Positions 15,583-23,243 of a DNA stretch of 42,436 nt are shown here, piece by piece; position 1 is the stretch's first letter; the number at the start of each line of letters is the position of its first letter. Source of the DNA: Nitrospiraceae bacterium (GTDB lineage Bacteria > Nitrospirota > Thermodesulfovibrionia > UBA6902); contig QZJG01000040.1 of assembly GCA_003599275.1 (NCBI GenBank), positions 1-42,436 on the forward strand, given 5' to 3'. The translations under genes were made by a program, and so were the position numbers. The notes under the pieces are model-generated. The model had not been told where the DNA came from. It searched no databases and was given only the letters and a program-made list of their open reading frames with translations.

Positions 15583-16152
15583 TTAAACAATTGTCTCGAG
15601 AAAAATAAAAAGAATATTTTCCATAAAGATAACCATTACACTGAGCGCCCATAAGACCTTTTCCGCGGTTTTCAGGGTCACCCGCCAGAGGACGCCAAAA
15701 AGCGCAAGGAACATAAAAACTGAGACCCATTTAAGGTTCCACGGAGCGACCCACAATATCAGCAGAGAAATATAGGCGCCCAAAAGAAGGTACGGCGTCC
15801 ACGCCTTCCATTTTGAAGCATTGTTCAGTCTGATGCGCCTTGACTTCAGCGCTGTCAGCACCAGAATTTGCCACCAGGAGCCGAGGAAGAAAAACATCAC
15901 CCCATACCGGTCCATTTTCGCCAGCAATACTTCCTGACGCGGAAAGGCTTTGTATTCAATCGCCCATATTGTAAAAAAGAAGATCGCCGGAATAAGCGCG
16001 GAGAAGACATATCCCAGAAAATCCAAGAGATATGAACCTACCGGTGCGGTCTCCTTGTCTTTTTTTTCTTCTTTTGCGGAAAGGAAAAATTCTATGCCGA
16101 GCGAAACAGGGACAACGAGATACGCAATCTCCTTGTAACGGTAAAATTCCAT
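15583..16152 (-). CDS. Integral membrane protein of unknown function
   Basis: A 189-residue protein with about five hydrophobic segments and a short charged loop rich in Lys/Glu near residues 26-37 (AKEEKKDKET). I do not recognise a family. It lies upstream of the respiratory operon on the same strand, but a separate promoter stands between them, so it need not be functionally linked. The ATG at 16152 has no clear Shine-Dalgarno. The frame is long, uninterrupted and has the amino acid make-up of a real membrane protein, including several Trp pairs. Confidence 0.7.
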   Translation of the reverse strand: MEFYRYKEIAYLVVPVSLGIEFFLSAKEEKKDKETAPVGSYLLDFLGYVFSALIPAIFFFTIWAIEYKAFPRQEVLLAKMDRYGVMFFFLGSWWQILVLTALKSRRIRLNNASKWKAWTPYLLLGAYISLLILWVAPWNLKWVSVFMFLALFGVLWRVTLKTAEKVLWALSVMVIFMENILFIFLETIV

Positions 16153-16496
16153 ACGTTAATGGACCCGGCAGTAAAAAAGTTTTTGTTGTGAAGCTTTAAA
16201 AATTTAACACACATGTTTTATGTTAGTCAATTTCCGGTCCCTTAAGACCATTAATATGGATCAAGCCGCCCTATCATTCTTTCATGTCTCGCAAGTTTGA
16301 ACGCCGGGACACGGCGTATACAGGAAGTCCAATAGACTTTTTTGATATGGAAACGGCTTCTCATTATTTATGGTCAGTGTGATATGAACCCTGCATATAT
16401 TGGCTTCATATTCGTCCCGGCATATTTTTATCTGCTTGTTTTATTGTGTTGCAGTGGAAAAAACTTAAAAATCAGCAAAGACTTGATAAGCCGCAG
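16153..16496. other. 344-base AT-rich gap without a supported gene
   Basis: Only small structures are visible: a hairpin ACGCCG-GGACA-CGGCGT at 16301-16317 and a short AAGTC/GACTT stem followed by six T at about 16326-16345. Neither has an obvious gene to serve. No tRNA, riboswitch consensus or CRISPR repeat is seen. Confidence 0.5.
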
Positions 16497-17330
16497 CTAC
16501 CTCTTAATCCTTCTTTTCTCGGTCATGCTCAACTCCTTGAAATTCTCACTCGAAACAACCTTTTTGCCGGAGCGTTTCTCAATATCTTTTCTGGTCCTTC
16601 CCGCTACCGAACCGCCGTCTTTGGCATCTTTCTTCAGCGGGACAAAGCCCTTTGAGTCCCTGTCCCTCGTCAGTTTTGTTGTCGTGGCCTCAGCAAGCAT
16701 CGTAAGAATCAGTTCGATGTCATTCATGTGGTCCCGAAGGTTTTCCCTCCCAAGCTGCTTGAGCTTCTTGTATTCATCAACCTTAAGAGCAAAAGTCCCT
16801 TGCATGATCTCATTGGTCAGGATCGCGTATTCCTTTTCAGTCTGGACTCCCCTGTTGTTCCACTCGCCTGTAAGGTCCTGCCGCACAGCGATCCCTCGCA
16901 TCCTCTTGTCAATCCAGTCTTTTGGATACCCTTTTTTCTCGTAAAGCCCTTTCATCCTGTCCATTGCAAGTTGAGGATTTTCGATCTCGTCAATCCTCTC
17001 CTTCCCAACCTTTGCCAGCCAGCGTTTCAAGGGTTCAACTCTTGGAGAGGGAATTGACTGGATAATGCGGAACATGGTTTCGGTATTGGCGCAATCGGTA
17101 AGACGCATCTTACCGTCAGGAGCAGCCATTTTCAAGTGTACGATTTTTTCGTACACTTCACCAAACCCCTCGTTAACAAGTTTTCTTTTAAGATCGCTCC
17201 AGTATCGCTTGGGAATGCTGCTGTCTGTTAAAACCTCGATAACATCAATAATCGAAAACCACCACTCATTGTTCTGTATGGTCTTTCTGATCCTTTTCCC
17301 TTCAAAGATGGCAAGCTTATTTTCTTCCAT
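16497..17330 (-). CDS. BRO-N domain protein (prophage antirepressor-like)
   Basis: A 277-residue protein from the ATG at 17330, which has a G-rich GGGGGGGAC just upstream; the longer frame to 17363 lacks support. The N-terminal part (about 1-110) has the BRO-N look: LAIFEGKRIRKTIQNNEWWFSIIDVIEVLTDSS, then YWSDLKRKL and TDCANTETMFRIIQSIPSP. The rest is helical, and the C-terminus is very basic (GKKVV...KRRIKR). BRO-N proteins are DNA-binding and common in phages and mobile elements, but stand-alone copies also occur in chromosomes, and no other phage genes are visible here. Flanked by repeat-bearing gaps on the rfaE2 side. Function unknown. Confidence 0.75.
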   Translation of the reverse strand: MEENKLAIFEGKRIRKTIQNNEWWFSIIDVIEVLTDSSIPKRYWSDLKRKLVNEGFGEVYEKIVHLKMAAPDGKMRLTDCANTETMFRIIQSIPSPRVEPLKRWLAKVGKERIDEIENPQLAMDRMKGLYEKKGYPKDWIDKRMRGIAVRQDLTGEWNNRGVQTEKEYAILTNEIMQGTFALKVDEYKKLKQLGRENLRDHMNDIELILTMLAEATTTKLTRDRDSKGFVPLKKDAKDGGSVAGRTRKDIEKRSGKKVVSSENFKELSMTEKRRIKR

Positions 17331-17551
17331 GTGTCCCCCCCTTATGATTTTTCGGTTATACAACTCTGTAGCGCTCCGATTTCAATTCAAATGATTATAT
17401 TTCAAAGGATTACAAAAACGGAAGGATTTTCAATAAAATCACCCTCCCCACACCCCTACCGTCAAGGGAGGGGGGAAACATCCGTAGGAATGTCTCAAGA
17501 ACAAATTGCAAAAATAAGATTTAAAATTTAAAATGCTTACTGCCATTAACA

Positions 17552-17606
17552 CTGGATTCCCGCTTAAGGACTGCCAAACAGTAGGTGCTTTAGGCACGGG
17601 AATGCC
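17552..17606. repeat. Second copy of the dispersed palindromic repeat
   Basis: From CTGGATTCCCGC (17552) through CAGTAGGTGCTTTA to GGCACGGGAATGCC (17606) it matches the reverse complement of 4490-4538 with a few changes. It stands just upstream of the heptose adenylyltransferase gene and lacks the outer second half seen in the first copy. Confidence 0.85.
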
Positions 17607-17623
17607 GGCAAAGGCTATGCTAA

Positions 17624-18094
17624 ATGGAATTTCGTATGAATAAAGTCATGAGCAGGAATGAGCTTCAGGACGCCGTTGCAAGGCTGAAACAGCAAGGCAA
17701 AAAGATCGTCTTCACCAACGGCTGTTTCGACATCATCCATATCGGGCATGTCCGGTACCTGAATGAGGCGAAGAAGCTTGGAGATGTCCTTGTCGTAGGA
17801 TTGAATTCGGACAGTTCCGTATCGAGCATAAAACCCGGCAGGCCGATTAATCCGGAGAACGAACGGGCAGAGGTCCTCTCTGCATTGTGCATGGTCGATT
17901 ATATCAGCATCTTTGATGAAGATACCCCTTATGAACTTATCAAGGCAGTCCGGCCCGATGTACTTGTTAAGGGCGCGGACTGGAACATAAAGGACATTGT
18001 CGGCGCCGATATCGTGAAAGAGGTGCGGACTGTCCCTTTTGTTAATGGGATATCTACGACGGAGATAATCAAAAGAGTAAGGGGCGACAAATAA
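17624..18094 (+). CDS. rfaE2: D-glycero-beta-D-manno-heptose 1-phosphate adenylyltransferase (RfaE2/HldE C-terminal type)
   Basis: A 156-residue stand-alone cytidylyltransferase-fold enzyme with [17 protein letters not shown] (HxGH nucleotide-binding motif), LGLNSD-like VGLNSDSSV, the [17 protein letters not shown] segment, LVKGADW and the [10 protein letters not shown] end. It activates heptose-1-phosphate with ATP to ADP-heptose for lipopolysaccharide inner core, so a Gram-negative envelope is implied. The start is uncertain: ATGs at 17624, 17636 and 17648 are all in frame and none has a good Shine-Dalgarno. It converges with mfd, with five bases between stops. Confidence 0.92.
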   Translation: MEFRMNKVMSRNELQDAVARLKQQGKKIVFTNGCFDIIHIGHVRYLNEAKKLGDVLVVGLNSDSSVSSIKPGRPINPENERAEVLSALCMVDYISIFDEDTPYELIKAVRPDVLVKGADWNIKDIVGADIVKEVRTVPFVNGISTTEIIKRVRGDK

Positions 18095-18099
18095 CCGTC

Positions 18100-21000
18100 T
18101 CAGGCTGGACCCGGGACTTCCATTTCTTCCATTGCCCTTTTTACTTCCCTGAAAATATGGTCCCAGTCTTTGCCCCTGAAGTCCATCTCTATCCCGCCTT
18201 CCGGAAGAAATCTGAGGGTCTTCTTTCTGGTCTCATATAGTGAAAAGATTGTCTGCGAGGCAACAGGCGTTTCCGGAGCAAAGAATATCTGTACCCGGCC
18301 CGCGATATTCTGTACTTTTGCAACGGCGAGTTTTTTTGCCAGCACCTTAAGCTCCATGATATCCAGAAGCCTTTTGGTCTTCTCCGGCGGCGGTCCGAAC
18401 CTGTCTTTCAGTTCATCAAAGAGCCTTTCTATGGCCCTGATGTCCTTTGCAGAGGCGATCTTCCTGTATACACTCAATCTCAAATCAGGGTCTTCAATAT
18501 ATTCCTCAGGGATGGCAGCGGTCATCTTCAGGTCGATCACGGGCTCGGTCTTCGGCTCTATTGGTTCCCCCTTTAATTCAGCGACGGCTGCCTCAAGCAT
18601 CTCCATGTACATGTCGAATCCGACCGCCTCGATGTGGCCGGACTGTTCGGCGCCTAACAGATTCCCTGCTCCGCGTATCTCGAGGTCTTTAAGCGCCAGC
18701 CTGAAACCCGCTCCGAGGTACCCCAGCTCCTGTATCGCCTGGAGTTTTTTCCTCGCATCCTCCGTAATGATGTCTTCCCCGGGGACAAGGAAGTAGGCAT
18801 AGGCCTTTATATTGGAGCGCCCCACCCGTCCCCTCAACTGATAGAGGTCCGCAAGCCCGAACCTGTCCGCCCTGTTGATGATGATCGTGTTTGCGGAAGG
18901 TATGTCGAGACCGGAGCCTATGATGGCCGTTGAGACGAGCACGTTGCTCTCCTTTTTGAAAAAGGCCCTCATCACATGCTCAAGCTCTTTTTCCCTCATC
19001 TGTCCGTGGGCCACGCCTATTTTTGCATCGGGGACCAGCTCTCTTAAAAAGTTTGCCAGTTTATAAATATCATGGATCCTGTTATGCACAAAAAAGGTCT
19101 GGCCGCCCCTTTCGATCTCTTTTTGAATCGCCTCGTTGATTGTTGCCGGGTTGAACTTCGCGACTATACTTTTTACCGCGAGCCTTTCCTCCGGAGGGGT
19201 CTCTATGACACTCATGGCCCGGATGCCGGAAAGGGCCATGTGGAGCGTCCTCGGAATAGGCGTTGCAGACAGGGTGAGGACATCAACATTTTCTCTCATG
19301 GCCTTTATCTTTTCTTTGTGAGTCACGCCGAACTTGTGCTCCTCATCGATAACCAGAAGACCGAGGTCATAAAAACCCACATCTTTGGCTAACAGGCTAT
19401 GCGTCCCGATTATAATATCTATCGCTCCTTCCGCAAGCGCCCTGAGGGTCTTTTTCTGTTCCATCCTGCTTTTAAAACGGCTGAGGTAATCTATCCTGAT
19501 CGGGAAGGCGGAAAATCTCGCCTTAAATGTCTCGTAGTGCTGTTCGGCAAGGATTGTAGTGGGTACGAGCACTGCGACCTGCCTTGAATCATAAACCGCC
19601 TTGAAGCCGGCCCTCATCACCACCTCTGTTTTGCCATAACCGACGTCGCCGCACAAAAGCCTGTCCATAGGCGCGGAATTCTCCATGTCCCGTTTTATCT
19701 CGTTGATGGATGTCAGTTGGTCCGGGGTTTCCTCATACGGGAAGAAACTGTCGAACTCCTTATGCAGTTCGGTGTCGGGAGAAAAGGCATATCCTGCTGC
19801 CGCAGACCGCCTGGCGTAAATGGGCAACAGCCGCTCCGCCATGTCTTTTACTTTCTGTCGTACCTTTTGTTTGGTCCTTTCCCATGTCTTTCCTCCGAGC
19901 CGGTCTATCCTGGGCCTGACACCTTCAGGGGCGTGAAATTTCTGGACCGAGTCAATGCGCTCAAGCGGGACATAGAGCCTTGCGCCATCGATATACTCGA
20001 TGGCGATGAAGTCCCCTTCGTAATCCTCTATCCTTTCCTTCCTGAGTCCCAGAAACCTTCCTATGCCGTGTTCAGCATGGACCAGATAATCCCCTTCCCT
20101 GAAGTCCTCTATTGAAGAGATGAGCGTGGACACCCTGGATTTTTTTACGGGTTTAAACGAGGGCCGCTGCCCGAAGATATCTCTCCCGGAGAGGACGATG
20201 AAATTTTGATATGAAAAACCTTTGCTCAGCTCCCCTATGGTAATTACGGGGCTGCACCTGTCTTTAACGGCGGCAGCACTGCCCAGAACCGGCACATCCG
20301 TATCATGGTCAAAAAACAGTTCTTTTAACCTCTTTGCCTGTCCCTCCGACGAACAGGCCATAAGTATGAAATATTTCTTTCTGAGATCGAGTATCCTTTT
20401 GATAAAATCCTCAACGGACTTTCTTTCTTCCGGCACGAGGCCGAATCCCGTAACGCCGCCGACGGGAAAATTAAATACGTCATCGTGCAGTGGAAGAGAG
20501 GTGAAGGTAAGGAGACGCGTGGGAACAGGGGAGCTCCGGACCATCTCCTCTATCTCCGGACAATGTCTTTTTATATCGTCCGGCTCATTTAATATGATCG
20601 CTCCGCCGGATGAAAGCTCAAGGAGATCCGGCCCCTCTTCCGGCTCAACGGCAGGGCATATCTGTATGTCGTTTATTTCCTGCAGGGACAATTGCGTATC
20701 GATCTCGAAAAACCTTATGGATTCGATCTCGTCTCCGAAAAATTCTATTCTCACGGGGTTTTCCTCATCAGGTGGAAACAGGTCCAGAATCCCGCCCCTC
20801 ATGCTCATCTCGCCTTCCCCCGTAACAACCGGCACAATATGATATCCCCGTCTTTGGAGGTCCTGAACAATCACATCCCTGTCTATGATGACCCCTTTAG
20901 TGATAATGAACAACGGGAACTCGTCCCTCTTCCATAACGGTGAAAGGACGGCGTCAACGGAAGCGATGAATTTCCCTTTATTGAGGGTATACAGGCTGAT

Positions 21001-21258
21001 CAGCCCCTTTAATCTTTGAGGACCGCCTTTGGGAGGAATAAGGACAGGGGGTTCGGTTTGCAATAAACCCGACCAGAAGACCGTGTCTGCATGGAATTCG
21101 CCCGCTGAAATCTCTGATGGGCAAAGCAGCAGGGACGGCCCTTTCATCATCGAATAAAACAGCGCTCCCGAAGAGCCTGAAAGGGAAGTAAAGGTGTCAG
21201 CCTTCTTTTCCTCTATGGCGTGAAGGGCTTCGTCAAAGATGGAGAGATCAAGCGGCAT
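18100..21258 (-). CDS. mfd: Transcription-repair coupling factor
   Basis: A 1052-residue Mfd, slightly short compared with the 1148 of E. coli. Order: UvrB-like N-terminal region, RNA-polymerase-interacting CarD-like domain (YLVHAEHGIGRFLGLRK, about 390), then the translocase with Walker A GDVGYGKTEV, the DEEH box VIDEEHKFGV, TLSATPIPRTLHMAL and QLRGRVGRS, then the TRCF C-terminal domain. It displaces RNA polymerase stalled at lesions and recruits UvrA. The ATG at 21258 has no clear Shine-Dalgarno. Everything expected is present. Confidence 0.97.
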   Translation of the reverse strand: MPLDLSIFDEALHAIEEKKADTFTSLSGSSGALFYSMMKGPSLLLCPSEISAGEFHADTVFWSGLLQTEPPVLIPPKGGPQRLKGLISLYTLNKGKFIASVDAVLSPLWKRDEFPLFIITKGVIIDRDVIVQDLQRRGYHIVPVVTGEGEMSMRGGILDLFPPDEENPVRIEFFGDEIESIRFFEIDTQLSLQEINDIQICPAVEPEEGPDLLELSSGGAIILNEPDDIKRHCPEIEEMVRSSPVPTRLLTFTSLPLHDDVFNFPVGGVTGFGLVPEERKSVEDFIKRILDLRKKYFILMACSSEGQAKRLKELFFDHDTDVPVLGSAAAVKDRCSPVITIGELSKGFSYQNFIVLSGRDIFGQRPSFKPVKKSRVSTLISSIEDFREGDYLVHAEHGIGRFLGLRKERIEDYEGDFIAIEYIDGARLYVPLERIDSVQKFHAPEGVRPRIDRLGGKTWERTKQKVRQKVKDMAERLLPIYARRSAAAGYAFSPDTELHKEFDSFFPYEETPDQLTSINEIKRDMENSAPMDRLLCGDVGYGKTEVVMRAGFKAVYDSRQVAVLVPTTILAEQHYETFKARFSAFPIRIDYLSRFKSRMEQKKTLRALAEGAIDIIIGTHSLLAKDVGFYDLGLLVIDEEHKFGVTHKEKIKAMRENVDVLTLSATPIPRTLHMALSGIRAMSVIETPPEERLAVKSIVAKFNPATINEAIQKEIERGGQTFFVHNRIHDIYKLANFLRELVPDAKIGVAHGQMREKELEHVMRAFFKKESNVLVSTAIIGSGLDIPSANTIIINRADRFGLADLYQLRGRVGRSNIKAYAYFLVPGEDIITEDARKKLQAIQELGYLGAGFRLALKDLEIRGAGNLLGAEQSGHIEAVGFDMYMEMLEAAVAELKGEPIEPKTEPVIDLKMTAAIPEEYIEDPDLRLSVYRKIASAKDIRAIERLFDELKDRFGPPPEKTKRLLDIMELKVLAKKLAVAKVQNIAGRVQIFFAPETPVASQTIFSLYETRKKTLRFLPEGGIEMDFRGKDWDHIFREVKRAMEEMEVPGPA

Positions 21259-21406
21259 ATAAAGTTAATTTGTTGAATATCGCATGAAAAGAAATTTTCA
21301 ATTTTACTGTCCTTACGTCTTACTCCTTACAATACCATTGATTTTAGCACAAGCAGGGAGGGCATCATGAATATAAAAAAATCTGCCTGAAAAAATCTTC
21401 CTATGT

Positions 21407-21412
21407 TAAAAT
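21407..21412 (+). promoter_or_regulatory. -10 box placed for a leaderless PilZ transcript
   Basis: TAAAAT ends nine bases before the ATG at 21422, and the intervening AAATCCACC is not a Shine-Dalgarno. The -35 is poor. Confidence 0.35.
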
Positions 21413-21421
21413 AAATCCACC

Positions 21422-21745
21422 ATGAAGCCCGAAAAAGAGAAGACAATTGTTCGTTTCGGCCCCGAGTACAGTGAAAAGCGGGACTTCCGCCGCATGACAC
21501 TGAATATCCAGTTCAACTTTACCGTCAATGGAAAAACATTCACGGGTTTCTGTAAAAACCTGAGCCATACCGGCATTCAGTTTGTTACGGACCAGTCCAT
21601 AGGGAAAGAGGCCGCTATTGAGATTACGATAGGGACCGAAAGCAGCAGGTTTGAACCGATGAAGGCGAAGGTCGAGATTATCCGCGAAGAGCTTACCGAT
21701 TACAATAAATACGTGGTCGCCGGCAAGATAATCGAATACAAATAA
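21422..21745 (+). CDS. Single-domain PilZ protein
   Basis: A 107-residue protein. The c-di-GMP-binding signature can be read as an RxxxR-like arginine group (KRDFRRM, about 19-25) and NLSHTGI (N/DxSxxG, about 46-52). The following beta strands fit PilZ. Such proteins bind cyclic di-GMP and control motility, pili or exopolysaccharide through protein contacts; the target cannot be read here. It stands alone, facing the tRNA operon, and shares a bidirectional-looking terminator with it. Confidence 0.82.
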   Translation: MKPEKEKTIVRFGPEYSEKRDFRRMTLNIQFNFTVNGKTFTGFCKNLSHTGIQFVTDQSIGKEAAIEITIGTESSRFEPMKAKVEIIREELTDYNKYVVAGKIIEYK

Positions 21746-21802
21746 TCCGCATCACCGGAAGTACCCCATCCCGTCAGCGCCACTATGCCACAAGGAAATA
21801 AA

Positions 21803-21834
21803 AAGGGAATTAACCGTAACCGGTCAATTCCCTT
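21803..21834 (-). terminator. Intrinsic terminator of the tRNA operon (also usable by the PilZ gene)
   Basis: AAGGGAATT and AATTCCCTT form a perfect nine-base outer stem with a further ACC/GGT pairing inside. On the minus strand it is followed by TTTATTT, twelve bases after tRNA-Lys. On the plus strand the tail is GATTTT. Confidence 0.8.
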
Positions 21835-21845
21835 GATTTTCAAAG

Positions 21846-21918
<73 letters not shown>

Positions 21919-22005
21919 GTGAAAAACAGTTTTAAGGGGACCAGGGGCAGCAGTCAGCAACTGCAAAGTTTTTTACCGACCCCTGACAACTAACTATTTA
22001 TCCCG

Positions 22006-22031
22006 GCAGATTTCACAAAAGTGAAGTCTGC
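22006..22031 (-). repeat. Hairpin two bases after the tRNA-Arg(CCG) 3' end
   Basis: GCAGATTTCAC and GTGAAGTCTGC pair over 11 bases with one mismatch and an AAAA loop (plus strand). No U-tract follows, so it is not an ordinary terminator. Similar hairpins follow tRNA-His and tRNA-Arg(UCU). Confidence 0.75.
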
Positions 22032-22033
22032 TA

Positions 22034-22106
22034 CGCGCCTGAGAGGATTCGAACCTCCGACCCTCGGCTTCGGAGGCCGATGCTCTATCCACTGAGCTAC
22101 AGGCGC
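22034..22106 (-). tRNA. tRNA-Arg (anticodon CCG)
   Basis: Acceptor GCGCCUG pairs with CAGGCGC, anticodon loop CUCCGAA, T-arm with UUCGAAU. Discriminator G, no encoded CCA. Third tRNA of the operon. Confidence 0.95.
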
Positions 22107-22175
22107 ATTGAAAACCAGTTTCAGCCTGAAAGTTAAAAGTTGAAAAAATGATTCAACACTTTAACCTGTTTAACT

Positions 22176-22198
22176 CCAATTTTGCAAAACAAAATTGG
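22176..22198 (-). repeat. Hairpin just after tRNA-His
   Basis: CCAATTTTG and CAAAATTGG pair perfectly over nine bases around a five-base loop, starting four bases beyond the tRNA. No U-tract follows. Confidence 0.75.
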
Positions 22199-22202
22199 TT
22201 GG

Positions 22203-22277
22203 GGTGAGTGAGGGGACTCGAACCCCCGACCCCCAGGGCCACAACCTGATGCTCTAACCGGCTGAGCTACACTCACC
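22203..22277 (-). tRNA. tRNA-His (anticodon GUG)
   Basis: The anticodon loop is UUGUGGC. The gene encodes the extra 5' G (G-1) opposite C73, the mark of tRNA-His. The three bases after C73 read CCA, so CCA may be encoded. Second tRNA of the operon. Confidence 0.94.
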
Positions 22278-22292
22278 ATTTTAAAGACAGTG

Positions 22293-22376
22293 ATCAGTTA
22301 CAAGTAAAAAGTGACGGGTAAAAAAATTTAATCAAACCCTTGCCACCTGTTACTCATCACTTGTAACTGCAAATTC
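22293..22376. repeat. Inverted arms in the tRNA-His / tRNA-Arg(UCU) spacer
   Basis: CAGTTACAAGT near 22293 is the exact inverse of ACTTGTAACTG near 22360-22370. Between them lie further partly matching words (GTGACGGGTAA / TGTTACTCATCAC). The arms are built from AGT/TAC words like those inside argS. Confidence 0.65.
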
Positions 22377-22392
22377 GCCGGGCGAATTTGCT
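22370..22392 (-). repeat. Hairpin two bases after tRNA-Arg(UCU)
   Basis: GCAAATTCG and CGAATTTGC pair perfectly around CCGGG, ending just before the tRNA 3' end. On the minus strand the junction reads TAGC plus hairpin, the same as after tRNA-Arg(CCG). Confidence 0.75.
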
Positions 22393-22393
22393 A

Positions 22394-22467
22394 CGCGCCT
22401 GAAGGGATTCGAACCCCTGGCCCACTGCTTAGAAGGCAGTTGCTCTATCCTACTGAGCTACAGGCGC
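22394..22467 (-). tRNA. tRNA-Arg (anticodon UCU)
   Basis: Acceptor GCGCCUG pairs with CAGGCGC, the anticodon loop is CUUCUAA and the T-loop UUCGAAU. Discriminator G. First tRNA of the operon. Confidence 0.95.
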
Positions 22468-22539
22468 ATTTTAGAGAAAAGAGTCAGGAGTTGTTTAAAA
22501 CATAACTCGTTACTCTAAACTCTAAATCGGCAGTATGTT

Positions 22540-22568
22540 ATTTTAATCGAGAAGCCTTAATATGGCAA
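22540..22568 (-). promoter_or_regulatory. Promoter of the four-tRNA operon
   Basis: -35 TTGCCA (22568-22563), 17-base spacer, -10 TAAAAT (22545-22540), placed about 70 bases upstream of tRNA-Arg(UCU). Confidence 0.65.
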
Positions 22569-22607
22569 GTGTACAGAAAGAAACAGTACGGCAATAAGAT
22601 ATTTCTC

Positions 22608-23243
22608 TTATGGCTCTTCCCCTTTTACGTTTTTATATAAGGCATTATATTCTTTTTCAAGGTATATAAAGTTTTTCTCAAGCCTTTCAAGATCGCTGGT
22701 TTTCTGGTCGAGGTCTTTCTTCATTCTCTCAACTTTGAGTTCAAGGCTTTTCTTCTCACTCAGGACATTTTGATATTCTTCTTTACTTACGGAGTCCTCC
22801 AGCCTGCCGGAGAGGTTCCTTAACTTTTTCTCGGAAGACTCCATCTGCTCATTCAACGCCTCATTTTCCTTCTGAAGGGTCCCGAGACAGGTGTCAAGCT
22901 CTTTCCGGTTTTTCTCCACCTCGGCAAGCAGTTGTTGAAATTCTTTGCTCCTCTCAGCCTCGGGGGCCAGGAAATCAATCATCTCTTTCATTTTTGCATT
23001 GATGACATTTGACTCTTCATGTTTTTGCTGTAAGTCTTTTAGTATATTCTGGAGAGGCAGAAGTTCAGAAACATTCAGTTTGCTGTTTTCAAGATCGTTT
23101 TCGAGCCTCCTGATCTCGCCCTGGGCAATGACAGCTTTTACCGACAGCTTTTTATGCCTTATGAAGAGGAATATGGCAATCCCCAGGAACATCAGGAGAA
23201 ACTGGACGATAAACAGAAATACAAGGGCGTTGACTCTTATCAT
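22608..23243 (-). CDS. Membrane-anchored coiled-coil protein of unknown function
   Basis: A 211-residue protein from the ATG at 23243, which overlaps the stop of the VWA gene as ATGA. The longer frame up to 23324 is inside that gene and is not used. One N-terminal membrane helix (about 5-28) is followed by a long Glu/Lys/Leu-rich coiled coil (about 38-200) with heptad-like spacing. No enzymatic motif is seen. Translational coupling with the VWA gene suggests the two proteins work together at the membrane. The coiled coil probably extends into the cytoplasm, given the N-terminal MIRVN and the RHKK after the helix. Confidence 0.8.
   Translation of the reverse strand: MIRVNALVFLFIVQFLLMFLGIAIFLFIRHKKLSVKAVIAQGEIRRLENDLENSKLNVSELLPLQNILKDLQQKHEESNVINAKMKEMIDFLAPEAERSKEFQQLLAEVEKNRKELDTCLGTLQKENEALNEQMESSEKKLRNLSGRLEDSVSKEEYQNVLSEKKSLELKVERMKKDLDQKTSDLERLEKNFIYLEKEYNALYKNVKGEEP

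Noticed and set aside
16342..16944. 200-codon plus-strand frame over the BRO gene
   Set aside because: It is mostly antisense to the BRO-N frame, which has a recognisable domain and a ribosome site. The hydrophobic look comes from the reverse of Lys/Glu codons.
21259..21421. c-di-GMP riboswitch before the PilZ gene
   Set aside because: No GEMM-like conserved core is visible, and the -10 hexamer sits nine bases before the start, leaving no leader.
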